In this document: positions 53,805 through 62,461 of the stretch, one piece after another
Numbering within the stretch: position 1 is the first letter of the stretch
Layout of the letters: the number at the start of each line of letters is the position of its first letter
DNA from: Flavobacteriales bacterium
GTDB lineage: Bacteria; Bacteroidota; Bacteroidia; Flavobacteriales_C; GCA-002722245
DNA: 64,000 nucleotides
Direction of reading: 5' to 3'
NCBI GenBank assembly: GCA_023251095.1
Contig: JAHEZL010000019.1
Span: forward strand, 1 to 64,000
Notes under the pieces: model-generated
What the model was told of the DNA's origin: nothing
Seen by the model: the letters and a program-made list of their open reading frames with translations, nothing else
Databases searched by the model: none
Translations under genes and position numbers: made by a program

Positions 53805-55298
53805 TTAACTTATTTGCACTCCAAGAGTTGATTTTGCAATTTCGTTGAAATCTTTTTTATTGGTATCGCACAAGGAACAGCAATAAGCCGCCGGTAAACC
53901 TGAAAAACTTGTTCCTGCTGCCACACCATTTTCAACATCTCCAAAAGCCGGATCGTAAATTGAAAAACAATTCGGACATTGATAAACAAATGAAACAACT
54001 GTCTCTTCTGCTTCCTTCTCCTTTTTAGGCGCAAATACAATTTCTTCGGAACTTTTTGCTTTGAACTGATAAAACTCCTGTGCCGCTTTTTTCAATTCAA
54101 GAGGTAAAAACATTTTTAAAATATTTTTACGAAACACATAACCCGTTCTTTCATTCGGATTAAAATCCTGAGCACATAAAATATCGTAAACAAAGAAAAA
54201 TTCGCGTTGACCAAGGGTAAACAAGGCTCTTCGTTTAACCAGAATACTTGAAAATATTTCACTTTTTGTTCGTGTTTTAATTCCAAAACAAATGGCAAAA
54301 GTTCTGATATCGTCTTTGCTGAAATGCTTTACTATATATTGTTTCAATGCCAAAGCATCAATACTAAAATCTTCTACCTGAAAATTCAATTCATTGGCCG
54401 CATGGCGCACATTGATTAAATATTTCGCTAGTATCACATCCCACAAACCTCTGTCTTTATCTCCAATACCTTTAATCATTAAGGATTTCCATGGGGTTGA
54501 ACACAACTGCCCCACTTTTGTTTGCAAGCACAATTCACAAATCTCCAACAAGAAATCCACATCAAACATTTCATCTCTGCGGTAAATTCCCAACCAGAAA
54601 TAATTGTTGTTGTAACGGTTGAATCCTTCGTAATACGGGAGACGGAACTCCATGGGCTGAACCAAAGTTTCTGATAACTGAGTATTGTAGTGCCCTGTTT
54701 CCATTAGCATTTTAAAAAGCAAATCACCATTTGCTGCGTCGTTGCGGACAAACAATGAAGGGTTTTTAAAAATGATTTCTTCCAGTTTTTTAGATACTGC
54801 CACCACGTCGTTGGTATACACCGTTTGTTTCCATTCGTAAATGGAATTTGTTTTTGGAAAACGGACAAATATATGCCAGAAATGAACGCTGGAAGAAGCC
54901 ACCCAATTGATGTTCCCCGTAAACAAGGGTGTAAAACTCTGATTAGAATCGGAAATATTAATTTTCAATCGGGGAGTATAATCCACCAAATCAAAAATGT
55001 CTTTGTAAATCCCTTCACTCAGCCATGTTTTATTGATGAAAGCTTCCACTGCCGGATAAGAACTGACAATGTTTGGCAGGTTCACTTCATTTTCTTCAAA
55101 AGGTAGATTTAAATCGTGTAAAGTTTCTCTTAAATCATAGTAATTATCAACGCCGGTTTCCATGATCAATTGCTGACGCAAACCAAAGCTCACCTGAGTG
55201 ACGCCTCCTTTTTTACCTGCCAACAAAATCTTTTTAAGCACACCCGGTGAGATGATACCTCCAATGAAATTTACTTTTATGAATCCTTTTTTTACCAT
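53805..55298 (-). CDS. Nitrite/sulfite-reductase-like scaffold fused to rubredoxin
   Basis: A 497-aa protein. N-terminal ferredoxin-like half-domain of nitrite/sulfite reductases (about 5-70: VNFIGGIISPGVLKKILLAGKKGGV, VSFGLRQQLIMETG; given by VSFGLRQQLIME), a second such half (about 262-282: GQLCSTPWKSLMIKGI, like the TPWQ-LLI motif), and a C-terminal rubredoxin (about 440-490: YQCPNCFSIYDPAFGD ... AYCCSLCDTNKKDF). The four siroheme/4Fe-4S cysteines of true reductases (C-X5-C and C-X3-C) are missing, so this is not a siroheme enzyme. It may pass electrons through rubredoxin to nasC. 4 bp from nasC. Confidence 0.8.
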   Translation of the reverse strand: MVKKGFIKVNFIGGIISPGVLKKILLAGKKGGVTQVSFGLRQQLIMETGVDNYYDLRETLHDLNLPFEENEVNLPNIVSSYPAVEAFINKTWLSEGIYKDIFDLVDYTPRLKINISDSNQSFTPLFTGNINWVASSSVHFWHIFVRFPKTNSIYEWKQTVYTNDVVAVSKKLEEIIFKNPSLFVRNDAANGDLLFKMLMETGHYNTQLSETLVQPMEFRLPYYEGFNRYNNNYFWLGIYRRDEMFDVDFLLEICELCLQTKVGQLCSTPWKSLMIKGIGDKDRGLWDVILAKYLINVRHAANELNFQVEDFSIDALALKQYIVKHFSKDDIRTFAICFGIKTRTKSEIFSSILVKRRALFTLGQREFFFVYDILCAQDFNPNERTGYVFRKNILKMFLPLELKKAAQEFYQFKAKSSEEIVFAPKKEKEAEETVVSFVYQCPNCFSIYDPAFGDVENGVAAGTSFSGLPAAYCCSLCDTNKKDFNEIAKSTLGVQIS

Positions 55299-55302
55299 TT
55301 TT

Positions 55303-58300
55303 TTAAACTGTTACCGGCACTGTTATTTCCTCCATCACTTTATCAAAAATACTTTGAACCTCAGGCTTACAGCTTCCGCAGCCCATTCCGGCGCCTGCGA
55401 GCTGACACAATTTTTTAAAGTCGTGGCAACCTTCTTTGATTTTATTTTCCAGATTTCCTTCACCCACACTTCCGCAACTGCACACCAGTTTACCAATCAC
55501 AGGTTCGGCTTTATTTCCTGAACGCAATAAACTTAAGCGTTTTTCCGACAGCTCCATTTTATTTTGAATAAGTTCACGGAATTCTAAAAATTCTGATTTA
55601 TCACCAATTAAAATAGCGCCAATCAATCTATCGTTGTGAATGATACATTTTTTGTAATAGCGTTTGGATTTATCAATAAACACCACCTCTTCATAAGCCG
55701 GATCATCAGGACATTCCACCTCACCCAGAGAACATAAATCGGTGCCATGCATTTTCAAAATATTCATGAGCAAGGATCCGCTGTAATATTTGGAAATATC
55801 ACCACTTAAATATCGCGCAACGATCTCAGCTTGCTGTTCGGCGGCGGCAGTGATGCCATATAAAAAGCCTTTGAATTCGGCTATTTCACCAATGGCGAAA
55901 ATGTTTGGATCGGAAGTCTGCAGATATTCATCCACCACCACTCCACGTTTTACATCCATACCGCAAGCCCTTGCCAATTCAACATTCGGAGCAGTACCAA
56001 TAGCGATTACGATAGCCTGACAGGGGATAGTCAAACCACTCTTTAAATCGATACCTTCTATTGTTTCTTTTCCTAAAAATCTGCTGATCTCATCATTGAA
56101 ATAAAAATCAATTCCTTTGTCTCTTAATTCTTCATACAACAACTGACTGCCTAAAGCATCCAGCTGACGGTCCATTAAACGTGAAATACGCTGAACCACC
56201 GTTACCTCAACATTCACCTCACGAAGTGAAGCAGCCAATTCAATACCAAGCAATCCGCCACCCACTATCACTACCTTTCCTTTTGCAGGATCAATGTGAT
56301 TTTTAAAATCATCGGCATCCACTCTGCTGCGCATGGTGAAAATTCCTTTCATTGGCGGAATGTCTTTTAATAATGCAGCGCGACTTCCCGTAGCCATCAG
56401 CAACACGTCATAATTATGTACTGCGCCTTTGCTATCGGTAACTGTTTTCATTTGGCGGTTGATGCTCTCCACGCCCACACCTCTGTGCAAAGTAATGTTG
56501 TGCGATTTTTCTTCCTCATCATTCATCTTCACCAACTGCTCCCATTTTTGAACACCGCTGATATAATCGGGCAACATTACACGATTGTAAAAAGGGAAAT
56601 TCTCCTTGCTGAAAACTACTATTTCATCTTCTTTATTTAATTCACGATAAGATTTTACAAATCCGTAAGATCCGGCACCGGCACCAATTACAATAACTTT
56701 TTGTTTGTGTTTTTTATAAACTACAACTTGTGCTGCAGAGAATTTAAAATCGGGTTCTTTAGATCGGGAGTCTACTAAATTATTGGTGAGATTGTTCACG
56801 CGATTCAAATCGCTCGTCAACACTTTTCCCCAGTGCATTGGCATAAACACAACACCTTTTTTTATGTCGGCAGTTAATTTTGCTTTTACTCTAACGTTAC
56901 CTCTGGTAGTAAAAACTTCAACTAAAGTATTTTCATCAATCCCTCTTTTTGCGGCATCTTCAGGATGAATTTCCACAAAAGATTCAGAAATATGTTGTTT
57001 CAGTTTATTTACTTTTCCGGTTTTGCTCATCGTGTGCCACTGGTCGCGGATACGGCCTGTGGTGAGCACCAAAGGAAAATCCGGACTCAGTTTCTCCGAT
57101 TCATTTGCATCAGGAAAACTGTGGATCATTGCTCTTTTAGATGCTGTATAAAACTGGTGATCGGTAAACAAACGCGGTGTTCCAAAACCTTCAGATCCTT
57201 TTGGATAAGGCCATTGAACACTTCTCTTCTCTTTCAGAATATCATAACTCAATCCTGAAATATCAATATTGGTTCCTTCTGTTGAAGCGCAATGCTCAGC
57301 ATAAATTTCAGAAGCGTTTTGAAAATCAAAACCGGAGAATTTCATTTTTTTTGCGAAGCGGCAAATGATTTCAGAGTCCGGCAAAGCTTCACCGGGAGCG
57401 TCCATCATTTTGGACAAATGCGCGATTCTTCTTTCGGCATTCGTCATTGTTCCTTCCTTCTCCGTCCAAGCAGCAGCCGGCAAAACAACATCGGCATATT
57501 TTAAAGTTTCCAGTTTATTGGTGATGTCTTGCACCACCACAAACTTTGCTTTTTTCAATCCTTCTTCAGCAATGCGCACATCAGGAATACTGATGAGTGG
57601 ATTGGTACAAACGATCCATATTGCTTTTAATTTTCCGCTGTTTAAGGCCTCAAACATTTCGGTGGCAGTCAGTCCCGGTTTTTCAGGAACGCTTGGTACT
57701 CCCCAGAATTTAGCTACTTCGGCACGGTGCGCAGGATCAGCTAAATTTCGGTGAGCAGATAGTAAATTGGCCATTCCTCCAACTTCTCTTCCACCCATGG
57801 CGTTGGGTTGTCCCGTTAATGAAAACGGACCGGAACCGGGTTTACCAATATGGCCGGTAATTAAATTTAGATTAATTAAACTCAGATTTTTATTTACACC
57901 GATTACACTTTGGTTCAAGCCCATCGTCCACATCGTGATAAAACCTTTTGCGTCTCCGATATAGGATGCAGCCAAACGGATATTTTCTACAGGCACTCCG
58001 CAAATTTCAGAAGCTTCTTCCAAAGTGCGCTCCATCACGGTTGATTTGTATTTATCAAAACCTTCGGCGTGATCAATGATGAAGTTCTCATCGATTTTTC
58101 CGGCTTCAATCAAACATCTTCCGATGGCGTGATGCAAAGTAACATCCGTTCCCGGATTCAATTGCAAATGAACATTGGCGTATGCACAGGTTTGTGTTTT
58201 ACGCGGATCACTTACGATGATTTTTAAGTTCGGATTTTTTTCTCTCGCCTGCTCTACTCTTCTCCAAATGATGGGGTGACACCAGGCAGGATTTGCCCCG

Positions 58301-58812
58301 GCAACAAAAATACAGTCGGCAATTTCCAAATCGTCATAGGTGACAGGAACACTGTCTTCCCCTAATGACAACTTGTATCCAACCACCGCACTGCTCATAC
58401 ATAATCTTGAATTGGTATCAAGATTATTACTTCCTATATATCCTTTGATGATTTTATTAATGACATAATACTCCTCGGTGAGACATTGTCCTGAAGCATA
58501 AAATGCCACCGAATCGGGACCGTATTTATCGATAATCGTTTTAAACACAGCAGCTGTTCGCTCTAAAGCCTGATCCCACGAAACCCTTTGACGGGGGAGG
58601 GCTTTACTGTAACGCATCTCGGGATATAGTAACCTATCGGTGGCATCCATTACCGTGTAATGAAGATTCATCCCTTTTGAACAAAGCATTCCTTTGTTCA
58701 CGGGATGATCTTTATCACCTTCAACGGAGATTTTTCCTTGTCGATCTTTATGCACAACAATTCCGCAGCCTACTCCACAATAACAACACGTTGTTTTAAA
58801 AGATTCACTCAT
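55303..58812 (-). CDS. nasC: Assimilatory nitrate reductase, Mo-bis-MGD with FAD/NAD(P) and BFD modules in one chain
   Basis: A 1169-aa enzyme that reduces nitrate to nitrite in the cytoplasm. Domains: N-terminal [4Fe-4S] (CCYCGVGCGIVV, about 9-20), Mo-bis-MGD catalytic part (about 40-690) with the probable Mo-ligand Cys in NSRLCMSSAV (about residue 140), a nitrite-reductase-type FAD/NAD(P)H module (about 700-1090; VIVIGAGAGSYGF at 704 and VVIVGGGLLGIELAAS at 844) and a BFD-type [2Fe-2S] (about 1105-1155; VCSCGSV ... GMGCGSCKPEV). The chain could thus accept NAD(P)H directly. It lies 3 bp after nirD and 4 bp before the rubredoxin gene. No twin-arginine signal, so cytoplasmic. Confidence 0.92.
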   Translation of the reverse strand: MSESFKTTCCYCGVGCGIVVHKDRQGKISVEGDKDHPVNKGMLCSKGMNLHYTVMDATDRLLYPEMRYSKALPRQRVSWDQALERTAAVFKTIIDKYGPDSVAFYASGQCLTEEYYVINKIIKGYIGSNNLDTNSRLCMSSAVVGYKLSLGEDSVPVTYDDLEIADCIFVAGANPAWCHPIIWRRVEQAREKNPNLKIIVSDPRKTQTCAYANVHLQLNPGTDVTLHHAIGRCLIEAGKIDENFIIDHAEGFDKYKSTVMERTLEEASEICGVPVENIRLAASYIGDAKGFITMWTMGLNQSVIGVNKNLSLINLNLITGHIGKPGSGPFSLTGQPNAMGGREVGGMANLLSAHRNLADPAHRAEVAKFWGVPSVPEKPGLTATEMFEALNSGKLKAIWIVCTNPLISIPDVRIAEEGLKKAKFVVVQDITNKLETLKYADVVLPAAAWTEKEGTMTNAERRIAHLSKMMDAPGEALPDSEIICRFAKKMKFSGFDFQNASEIYAEHCASTEGTNIDISGLSYDILKEKRSVQWPYPKGSEGFGTPRLFTDHQFYTASKRAMIHSFPDANESEKLSPDFPLVLTTGRIRDQWHTMSKTGKVNKLKQHISESFVEIHPEDAAKRGIDENTLVEVFTTRGNVRVKAKLTADIKKGVVFMPMHWGKVLTSDLNRVNNLTNNLVDSRSKEPDFKFSAAQVVVYKKHKQKVIVIGAGAGSYGFVKSYRELNKEDEIVVFSKENFPFYNRVMLPDYISGVQKWEQLVKMNDEEEKSHNITLHRGVGVESINRQMKTVTDSKGAVHNYDVLLMATGSRAALLKDIPPMKGIFTMRSRVDADDFKNHIDPAKGKVVIVGGGLLGIELAASLREVNVEVTVVQRISRLMDRQLDALGSQLLYEELRDKGIDFYFNDEISRFLGKETIEGIDLKSGLTIPCQAIVIAIGTAPNVELARACGMDVKRGVVVDEYLQTSDPNIFAIGEIAEFKGFLYGITAAAEQQAEIVARYLSGDISKYYSGSLLMNILKMHGTDLCSLGEVECPDDPAYEEVVFIDKSKRYYKKCIIHNDRLIGAILIGDKSEFLEFRELIQNKMELSEKRLSLLRSGNKAEPVIGKLVCSCGSVGEGNLENKIKEGCHDFKKLCQLAGAGMGCGSCKPEVQSIFDKVMEEITVPVTV

Positions 58813-58815
58813 AAT

Positions 58816-59166
58816 TTATTTTACATCTATATATACCTTACCGTCTTCCACTTTTACAGGATATGTTTTCAGCTGATAATCATCTCCACTTAAACAAGAA
58901 CCATCTTTAAGGGAAAAAGTTTTTTTATGAAAAGGACAGGCTACTTTCGGTTCATCTTCAACACTTCCTATCATCCCTCTGCTGATGGCCATTTGCTGAC
59001 GATGAGGACACATGTTTTGTGTAGCATACCACTCACCTCTTCTGGTAAAATTAAACAAGGCAATCTGATCATCACCATGCTTTACGCATACACCTCCGTT
59101 TTCAGGAACATCCTCCACAGCACACGCAAAAAACCAATTTACTTTTGTAGATTTTAATTCAGACAT
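58816..59166 (-). CDS. nirD: Nitrite reductase small subunit, Rieske-type NirD
   Basis: A 116-aa Rieske-fold protein (MSELKSTKVNWFF start). The N-terminal VNWFFACAVEDVPENGGVCVK part matches NirD. The loops are CPHRQQMAISRGMIG and CPFHKKTFSLKDGSCLSGD; C-X-H and C-X2-H are both present (CPH, CPFH), so the [2Fe-2S] site looks intact, unlike many NirD proteins that lost it. The start ATG 59164-59166 is preferred over an upstream TTG because it begins the family's usual N-terminus. First gene of the nirD-nasC-moa-crp2 operon; the partner nirB lies upstream in a separate operon. Confidence 0.85.
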   Translation of the reverse strand: MSELKSTKVNWFFACAVEDVPENGGVCVKHGDDQIALFNFTRRGEWYATQNMCPHRQQMAISRGMIGSVEDEPKVACPFHKKTFSLKDGSCLSGDDYQLKTYPVKVEDGKVYIDVK

Positions 59167-59197
59167 ATTACTCTTTTCGTTAAGTTGTTTTCCCAAA

Positions 59198-59217
59198 AAA
59201 CTGCCTTTTCGCAGTTT
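59198..59217 (-). terminator. Terminator-like leader hairpin before nirD
   Basis: On the minus strand AAACTGCGAAAAGGCAGTTT followed by further T, a 7- to 9-bp stem with a 6-base loop and a U tract. It lies about 30 nt upstream of the nirD ATG but downstream of the predicted promoter at 59247-59277, so it would sit in the 5' leader. It may stop read-through from nirB-nrtS or act as an attenuator. The core CTGCGAAAAGGCAG matches the palindromes of the type I nitrate promoters. Confidence 0.55.
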
Positions 59218-59246
59218 CTAACTTGTAAATCGTCACTTACATAATT

Positions 59247-59311
59247 TAAATTTAGAAATATTTAAACACAAAAGCAAAAAAAAGTATAAATATATTTTAG
59301 ACTAGCCTAAA
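59247..59311 (-). promoter_or_regulatory. nirD operon promoter, nitrate-regulon type II
   Basis: On the coding strand: inverted repeat TTTAGGCTAGTCTAAA (59296-59311), TTG (59275-59277), 20 bp and TAAATTTA (59247-59254; one mismatch to TAnnTTTG). 21 bases from 59248 to 59268 are identical to 62297-62317 before nirB, and the upstream element is also conserved (18 of 23 positions by eye) at nearly the same distance. Confidence 0.65.
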
Positions 59312-59400
59312 TATTTAATTCAACAAACTAAAAATACTGAGACATCAAGGCTTACAGAAGGTCACTTCAAAAATCAAAAACTCACAGAATCATTGATTTA

Positions 59401-59607
59401 TTAGCGCACAATAGAACTTTGCGACAAAGCCTTACGAGAAGAATAATAAGAAACTGAAAAAGGAATGAGATAAGTGATGATCACTTTTAAGCAAAGAGCA
59501 AATGAAATTTTGCCATAAAAAACAGCATCATAATTATTGATTAAGTTTAATAACGTACCGATTACCAAACTTACTTTGATGGCGTTAAAAATTATTTTCT
59601 TTTTCAT
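59401..59607 (-). CDS. nrtS: Small nitrate/nitrite transporter NrtS-like protein
   Basis: A 68-aa membrane protein with two hydrophobic segments (about 7-26 and 36-55). The sequence AIKVSLVIGTLLNLINNYDAV and LKVIITYLIPFSVSYYSS (given by VIGTLLNLINNYDA and ITYLIPFSVSYYS) matches the NrtS family, short proteins shown in cyanobacteria and other bacteria to transport nitrate and nitrite. It lies 34 bp after nirB, so it is probably co-transcribed with it. Nitrite uptake or retention for NirB would fit. Confidence 0.82.
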   Translation of the reverse strand: MKKKIIFNAIKVSLVIGTLLNLINNYDAVFYGKISFALCLKVIITYLIPFSVSYYSSRKALSQSSIVR

Positions 59608-59641
59608 TTTAAAATAATTTTAAATAAAAAAAAACTTTACT

Positions 59642-62149
59642 CTACTTCCAGTCGGCCACTTTTTTCTGATCACGCATTTCTACAAATTGTATAGTAGGAT
59701 CTTTTTCAGTTGGCGCATTTACAAAGTGATTGAAGCGTTTTTGCAATTCAGGATTATCCACCACTTCTTTCCATTCACATTTATAAGCATCCACTAACGA
59801 TTGCATTTCTTTTTCCAGATCAGCAGCAATTCCTAAGCTATCATTCAATATTACATTTTTCAAATAATCAATTCCACCTTCCATTTTATTCAACCATGTA
59901 GCGGTACGTGTTAACGGATCAGCAGTTTTGATGTAGAACATCAGGAAGCGATCGAGGTATTTAATTAAGGTAGCACTATCGATATCTGTCGCGATTAAAT
60001 GTGCGTGCTGCGGTTTTGATCCGCCGTTACCACACACATATAAGTTCCATCCTTTTTCTGTTGCGATAATTCCGAAATCTTTAGATTGAGCTTCAGCACA
60101 TTCACGAATACAACCCGATACACCGGATTTCAATTTATGAGGCGCGCGTAAACCGCGATATCTTTCTTCAATTTCAATAGCGAAACTCACACTGTCATGC
60201 AAACCGAAACGACACCAGGTAGAACCCACGCAACTTTTAACGGTACGCAAAGCTTTACCGTAAGCGTGTCCGCTTTCAAATCCGGCATCAATTAATAGTT
60301 TCCAGATGGCAGGCAAATCACTAACATGCGCACCGAATAAATCGATACGTTGTCCGCCCGTGATTTTAGTATAGAGATTAAATTCTTTTGCAACTTGTCC
60401 CAAAGCAATCAATTTATCAGGAGTGATTTCTCCACCTGCAACACGCGGTACCACAGAGTAAGTCCCGCCTTTTTGAATATTCGCTAAAAATCTATCGTTA
60501 GAATCCTGCACCACATCATTCCCTTTTTTGAGAATCATATCGTTCCACAAACTAGCCAGAATAGATGCTACCACAGGTTTACAAACCTCACAACCATCAC
60601 CTTTTCCATGAGCAGTCAACACCTCATCATAAGACTGAAGTTTTCCCATTTTTGTTAAGTCGTAAATCTCTTGTCGGCTATAAGCGAAATGTTCACACAC
60701 CACATTGCGCACCAGCTTTCCATTTGCTTTCATGGTATGCACCATTAAATCTTTCACCATTGGCATACAACCACCACAACCTGTTCCTGCTTTTGTACAA
60801 GCTTTAATTTTATCTACTGTTTCAGCACCGTCAACCACCGCAGAACAAATATCACCTTTAGAAACACTTTCACAGCTGCAAATCATAGCATCATCAGGCA
60901 AGCCTGTAACACCCGCACCACCTTCACTTTCACCACCACGTGATCCTAAAATTAAATCTTCAGGATTGGCCGGAAGAACAATTTTGTTTTTGCAGGTTTG
61001 CAATAACATATTGTATTGTTCGGCATCACCGATTAAAATTCCGCCCAACAATTCTTTTCCGTCTTTAGAAATATTTACGCGTTTGTAAATTCCTTTATTG
61101 GTATCCTCATAAACAATCACTCTTGCTTCATTGGCTGGCACGAAAGGGTCTCCGAAGCTTGCTACATCCACACCAATCAATTTGAGCTTGGTACTCATAT
61201 CAAAACCAAGGAACTCTTTTTTGCCACCGGTTAAATTTGCCGCTACCACTTCCGCCATTTCGTATCCCGGAGCAATGAGTCCGTAGATCATTCCTTTGTA
61301 CAAAGCACATTCTCCAACTGCGAAAATAAATGGATCGGTAGTTTGCATTTGGTCGTTCACCACTATTCCACCACGCTGCCCAACTTCCAATCCGCACAAC
61401 TTAGCTATTTCATCACGCGGTTTAATACCCGCAGAAATCACCAGCATATCCACATCAATAGAAGTGTCGTTGGCGAATTTCATTTTGGTAATGGCTTTAT
61501 CGCCGGCAATCTCTAAAGTATTGGTATTGGTTAAGATGGTTAAACCAAGTGTTTCTAATTTTCCTTGTAATAATTTTGATCCCGCTTCATCAATTTGTCG
61601 CGGCATTAAGCGCGGCGCAAATTCAATTACGTGTGTATCTGTAATTCCTAAATCGAGCATTGCTTTCGCTGCTTCCAATCCCAATAACCCACCACCAATC
61701 ACCGCGCCTTTTCTGGCTTTTGGCGCATAGTCGCGAATCATTTCCAAATCCTCAATGGTTCTGTAAACGAAAACCCCGTCTTTTTCAACTCCGGGAATTG
61801 ACGGAACAAAAGCTGCTGAACCGGTTGCCAAAACTATATAATCGTAAGATTCTGTAATTCCTCTATAAGAGTGAATTGTTTTTTTTGTGCGGTCAATTTG
61901 CTGAACCGGATCACCCAAATGCAATTTAATTCCGTTGTTCACATACCACTCCACGCCTGCCATTGAAAGGTCTTCAGCTGTTTTTCCATCGAAAAATGCA
62001 CTAAGGTGTACTCTGTCGTAAGCCGGGCGGATCTCTTCTCCAAACACAATCAATTCAAACTGATCCGCCTTAGCTTTCGACAAAAGTTTTTCGCAAAACT
62101 TGTAACCAACCATTCCATTACCAATAACAACAATCTTGATTTTCTTCAT
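59642..62149 (-). CDS. nirB: NAD(P)H-dependent assimilatory nitrite reductase large subunit NirB
   Basis: An 835-aa cytoplasmic enzyme reducing nitrite to ammonium with siroheme. Domains: FAD/NAD(P)H module (about 1-410; IKIVVIGNGMVGYKF at 3 and GAVIGGGLLGLEAAKA near 140), BFD-type [2Fe-2S] (about 424-475; ICSCESV ... TGCGGCMP), a second BFD-like segment (about 495-550; CEVCKP), the nitrite/sulfite reductase domains (about 555-800) with the siroheme/[4Fe-4S] ligands in KSCVGSTWC (C-X5-C, about 643) and GCIRECAEAQ (C-X3-C, about 680). Family-typical length and no missing ligand. First gene of nirB-nrtS; a promoter of type II is 150 bp upstream. Confidence 0.95.
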   Translation of the reverse strand: MKKIKIVVIGNGMVGYKFCEKLLSKAKADQFELIVFGEEIRPAYDRVHLSAFFDGKTAEDLSMAGVEWYVNNGIKLHLGDPVQQIDRTKKTIHSYRGITESYDYIVLATGSAAFVPSIPGVEKDGVFVYRTIEDLEMIRDYAPKARKGAVIGGGLLGLEAAKAMLDLGITDTHVIEFAPRLMPRQIDEAGSKLLQGKLETLGLTILTNTNTLEIAGDKAITKMKFANDTSIDVDMLVISAGIKPRDEIAKLCGLEVGQRGGIVVNDQMQTTDPFIFAVGECALYKGMIYGLIAPGYEMAEVVAANLTGGKKEFLGFDMSTKLKLIGVDVASFGDPFVPANEARVIVYEDTNKGIYKRVNISKDGKELLGGILIGDAEQYNMLLQTCKNKIVLPANPEDLILGSRGGESEGGAGVTGLPDDAMICSCESVSKGDICSAVVDGAETVDKIKACTKAGTGCGGCMPMVKDLMVHTMKANGKLVRNVVCEHFAYSRQEIYDLTKMGKLQSYDEVLTAHGKGDGCEVCKPVVASILASLWNDMILKKGNDVVQDSNDRFLANIQKGGTYSVVPRVAGGEITPDKLIALGQVAKEFNLYTKITGGQRIDLFGAHVSDLPAIWKLLIDAGFESGHAYGKALRTVKSCVGSTWCRFGLHDSVSFAIEIEERYRGLRAPHKLKSGVSGCIRECAEAQSKDFGIIATEKGWNLYVCGNGGSKPQHAHLIATDIDSATLIKYLDRFLMFYIKTADPLTRTATWLNKMEGGIDYLKNVILNDSLGIAADLEKEMQSLVDAYKCEWKEVVDNPELQKRFNHFVNAPTEKDPTIQFVEMRDQKKVADWK

Positions 62150-62461
62150 AGGATTTTATATAATACAACTACGCATTTGTTTTAAAAATTAACAGGATAT
62201 TCTGTATCAATTCAAGAAAATCACTATCAATAATCCGTTTACCATTTCTCTTTGAATCATAAGGGTATAATTAAAATGTTAGAACTTCATATAATCAAAT
62301 TTAGAAATATTTAAACAAAAATCAAACATTTTTCAATAATTATTTTTTGCTTGTCTAAATTTTAAATTTAACAACTGAAAACCCATTACTAAATCAATGG
62401 AACAATAATTGCTTTTAAGTTCACGTACCTTTTTATTACATTTAAATTCAAATCATTTTTT
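62150..62461. other. 312-bp divergent intergenic region before nirB and a small secreted protein gene
   Basis: No gene seen. It holds the nirB promoter (62296-62360), a leader of about 140 nt with the weak palindrome ACAGGATATTCTGT (62192-62205), and the unassigned start region of the plus-strand gene at 62462, for which no clear TAnnTTTG box was identified. Confidence 0.6.
62296..62360 (-). promoter_or_regulatory. nirB-nrtS promoter, nitrate-regulon type II
   Basis: On the coding strand: TTG (62323-62325), exactly 19 bp, and TAAATTTG (62296-62303), both consensus. An upstream conserved block with ATTTAGACAAG (about 62350-62360) matches the nirD promoter's ATTTAGGCTAG. The 21-base core 62297-62317 is identical to nirD's. 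Confidence 0.72.

Noticed and set aside
59167-59196. TTG start extending NirD by ten residues
   Set aside because: The family's N-terminus begins at MSELKS; the extension starts inside the terminator-like hairpin and has no ribosome-binding site.
62192-62205. ACAGGATATTCTGT in the nirB leader as a Crp/Fnr operator
   Set aside because: One mismatched pair, wrong half-site orientation compared with the CTG...CAG palindromes, and no second copy before the other nitrate genes.
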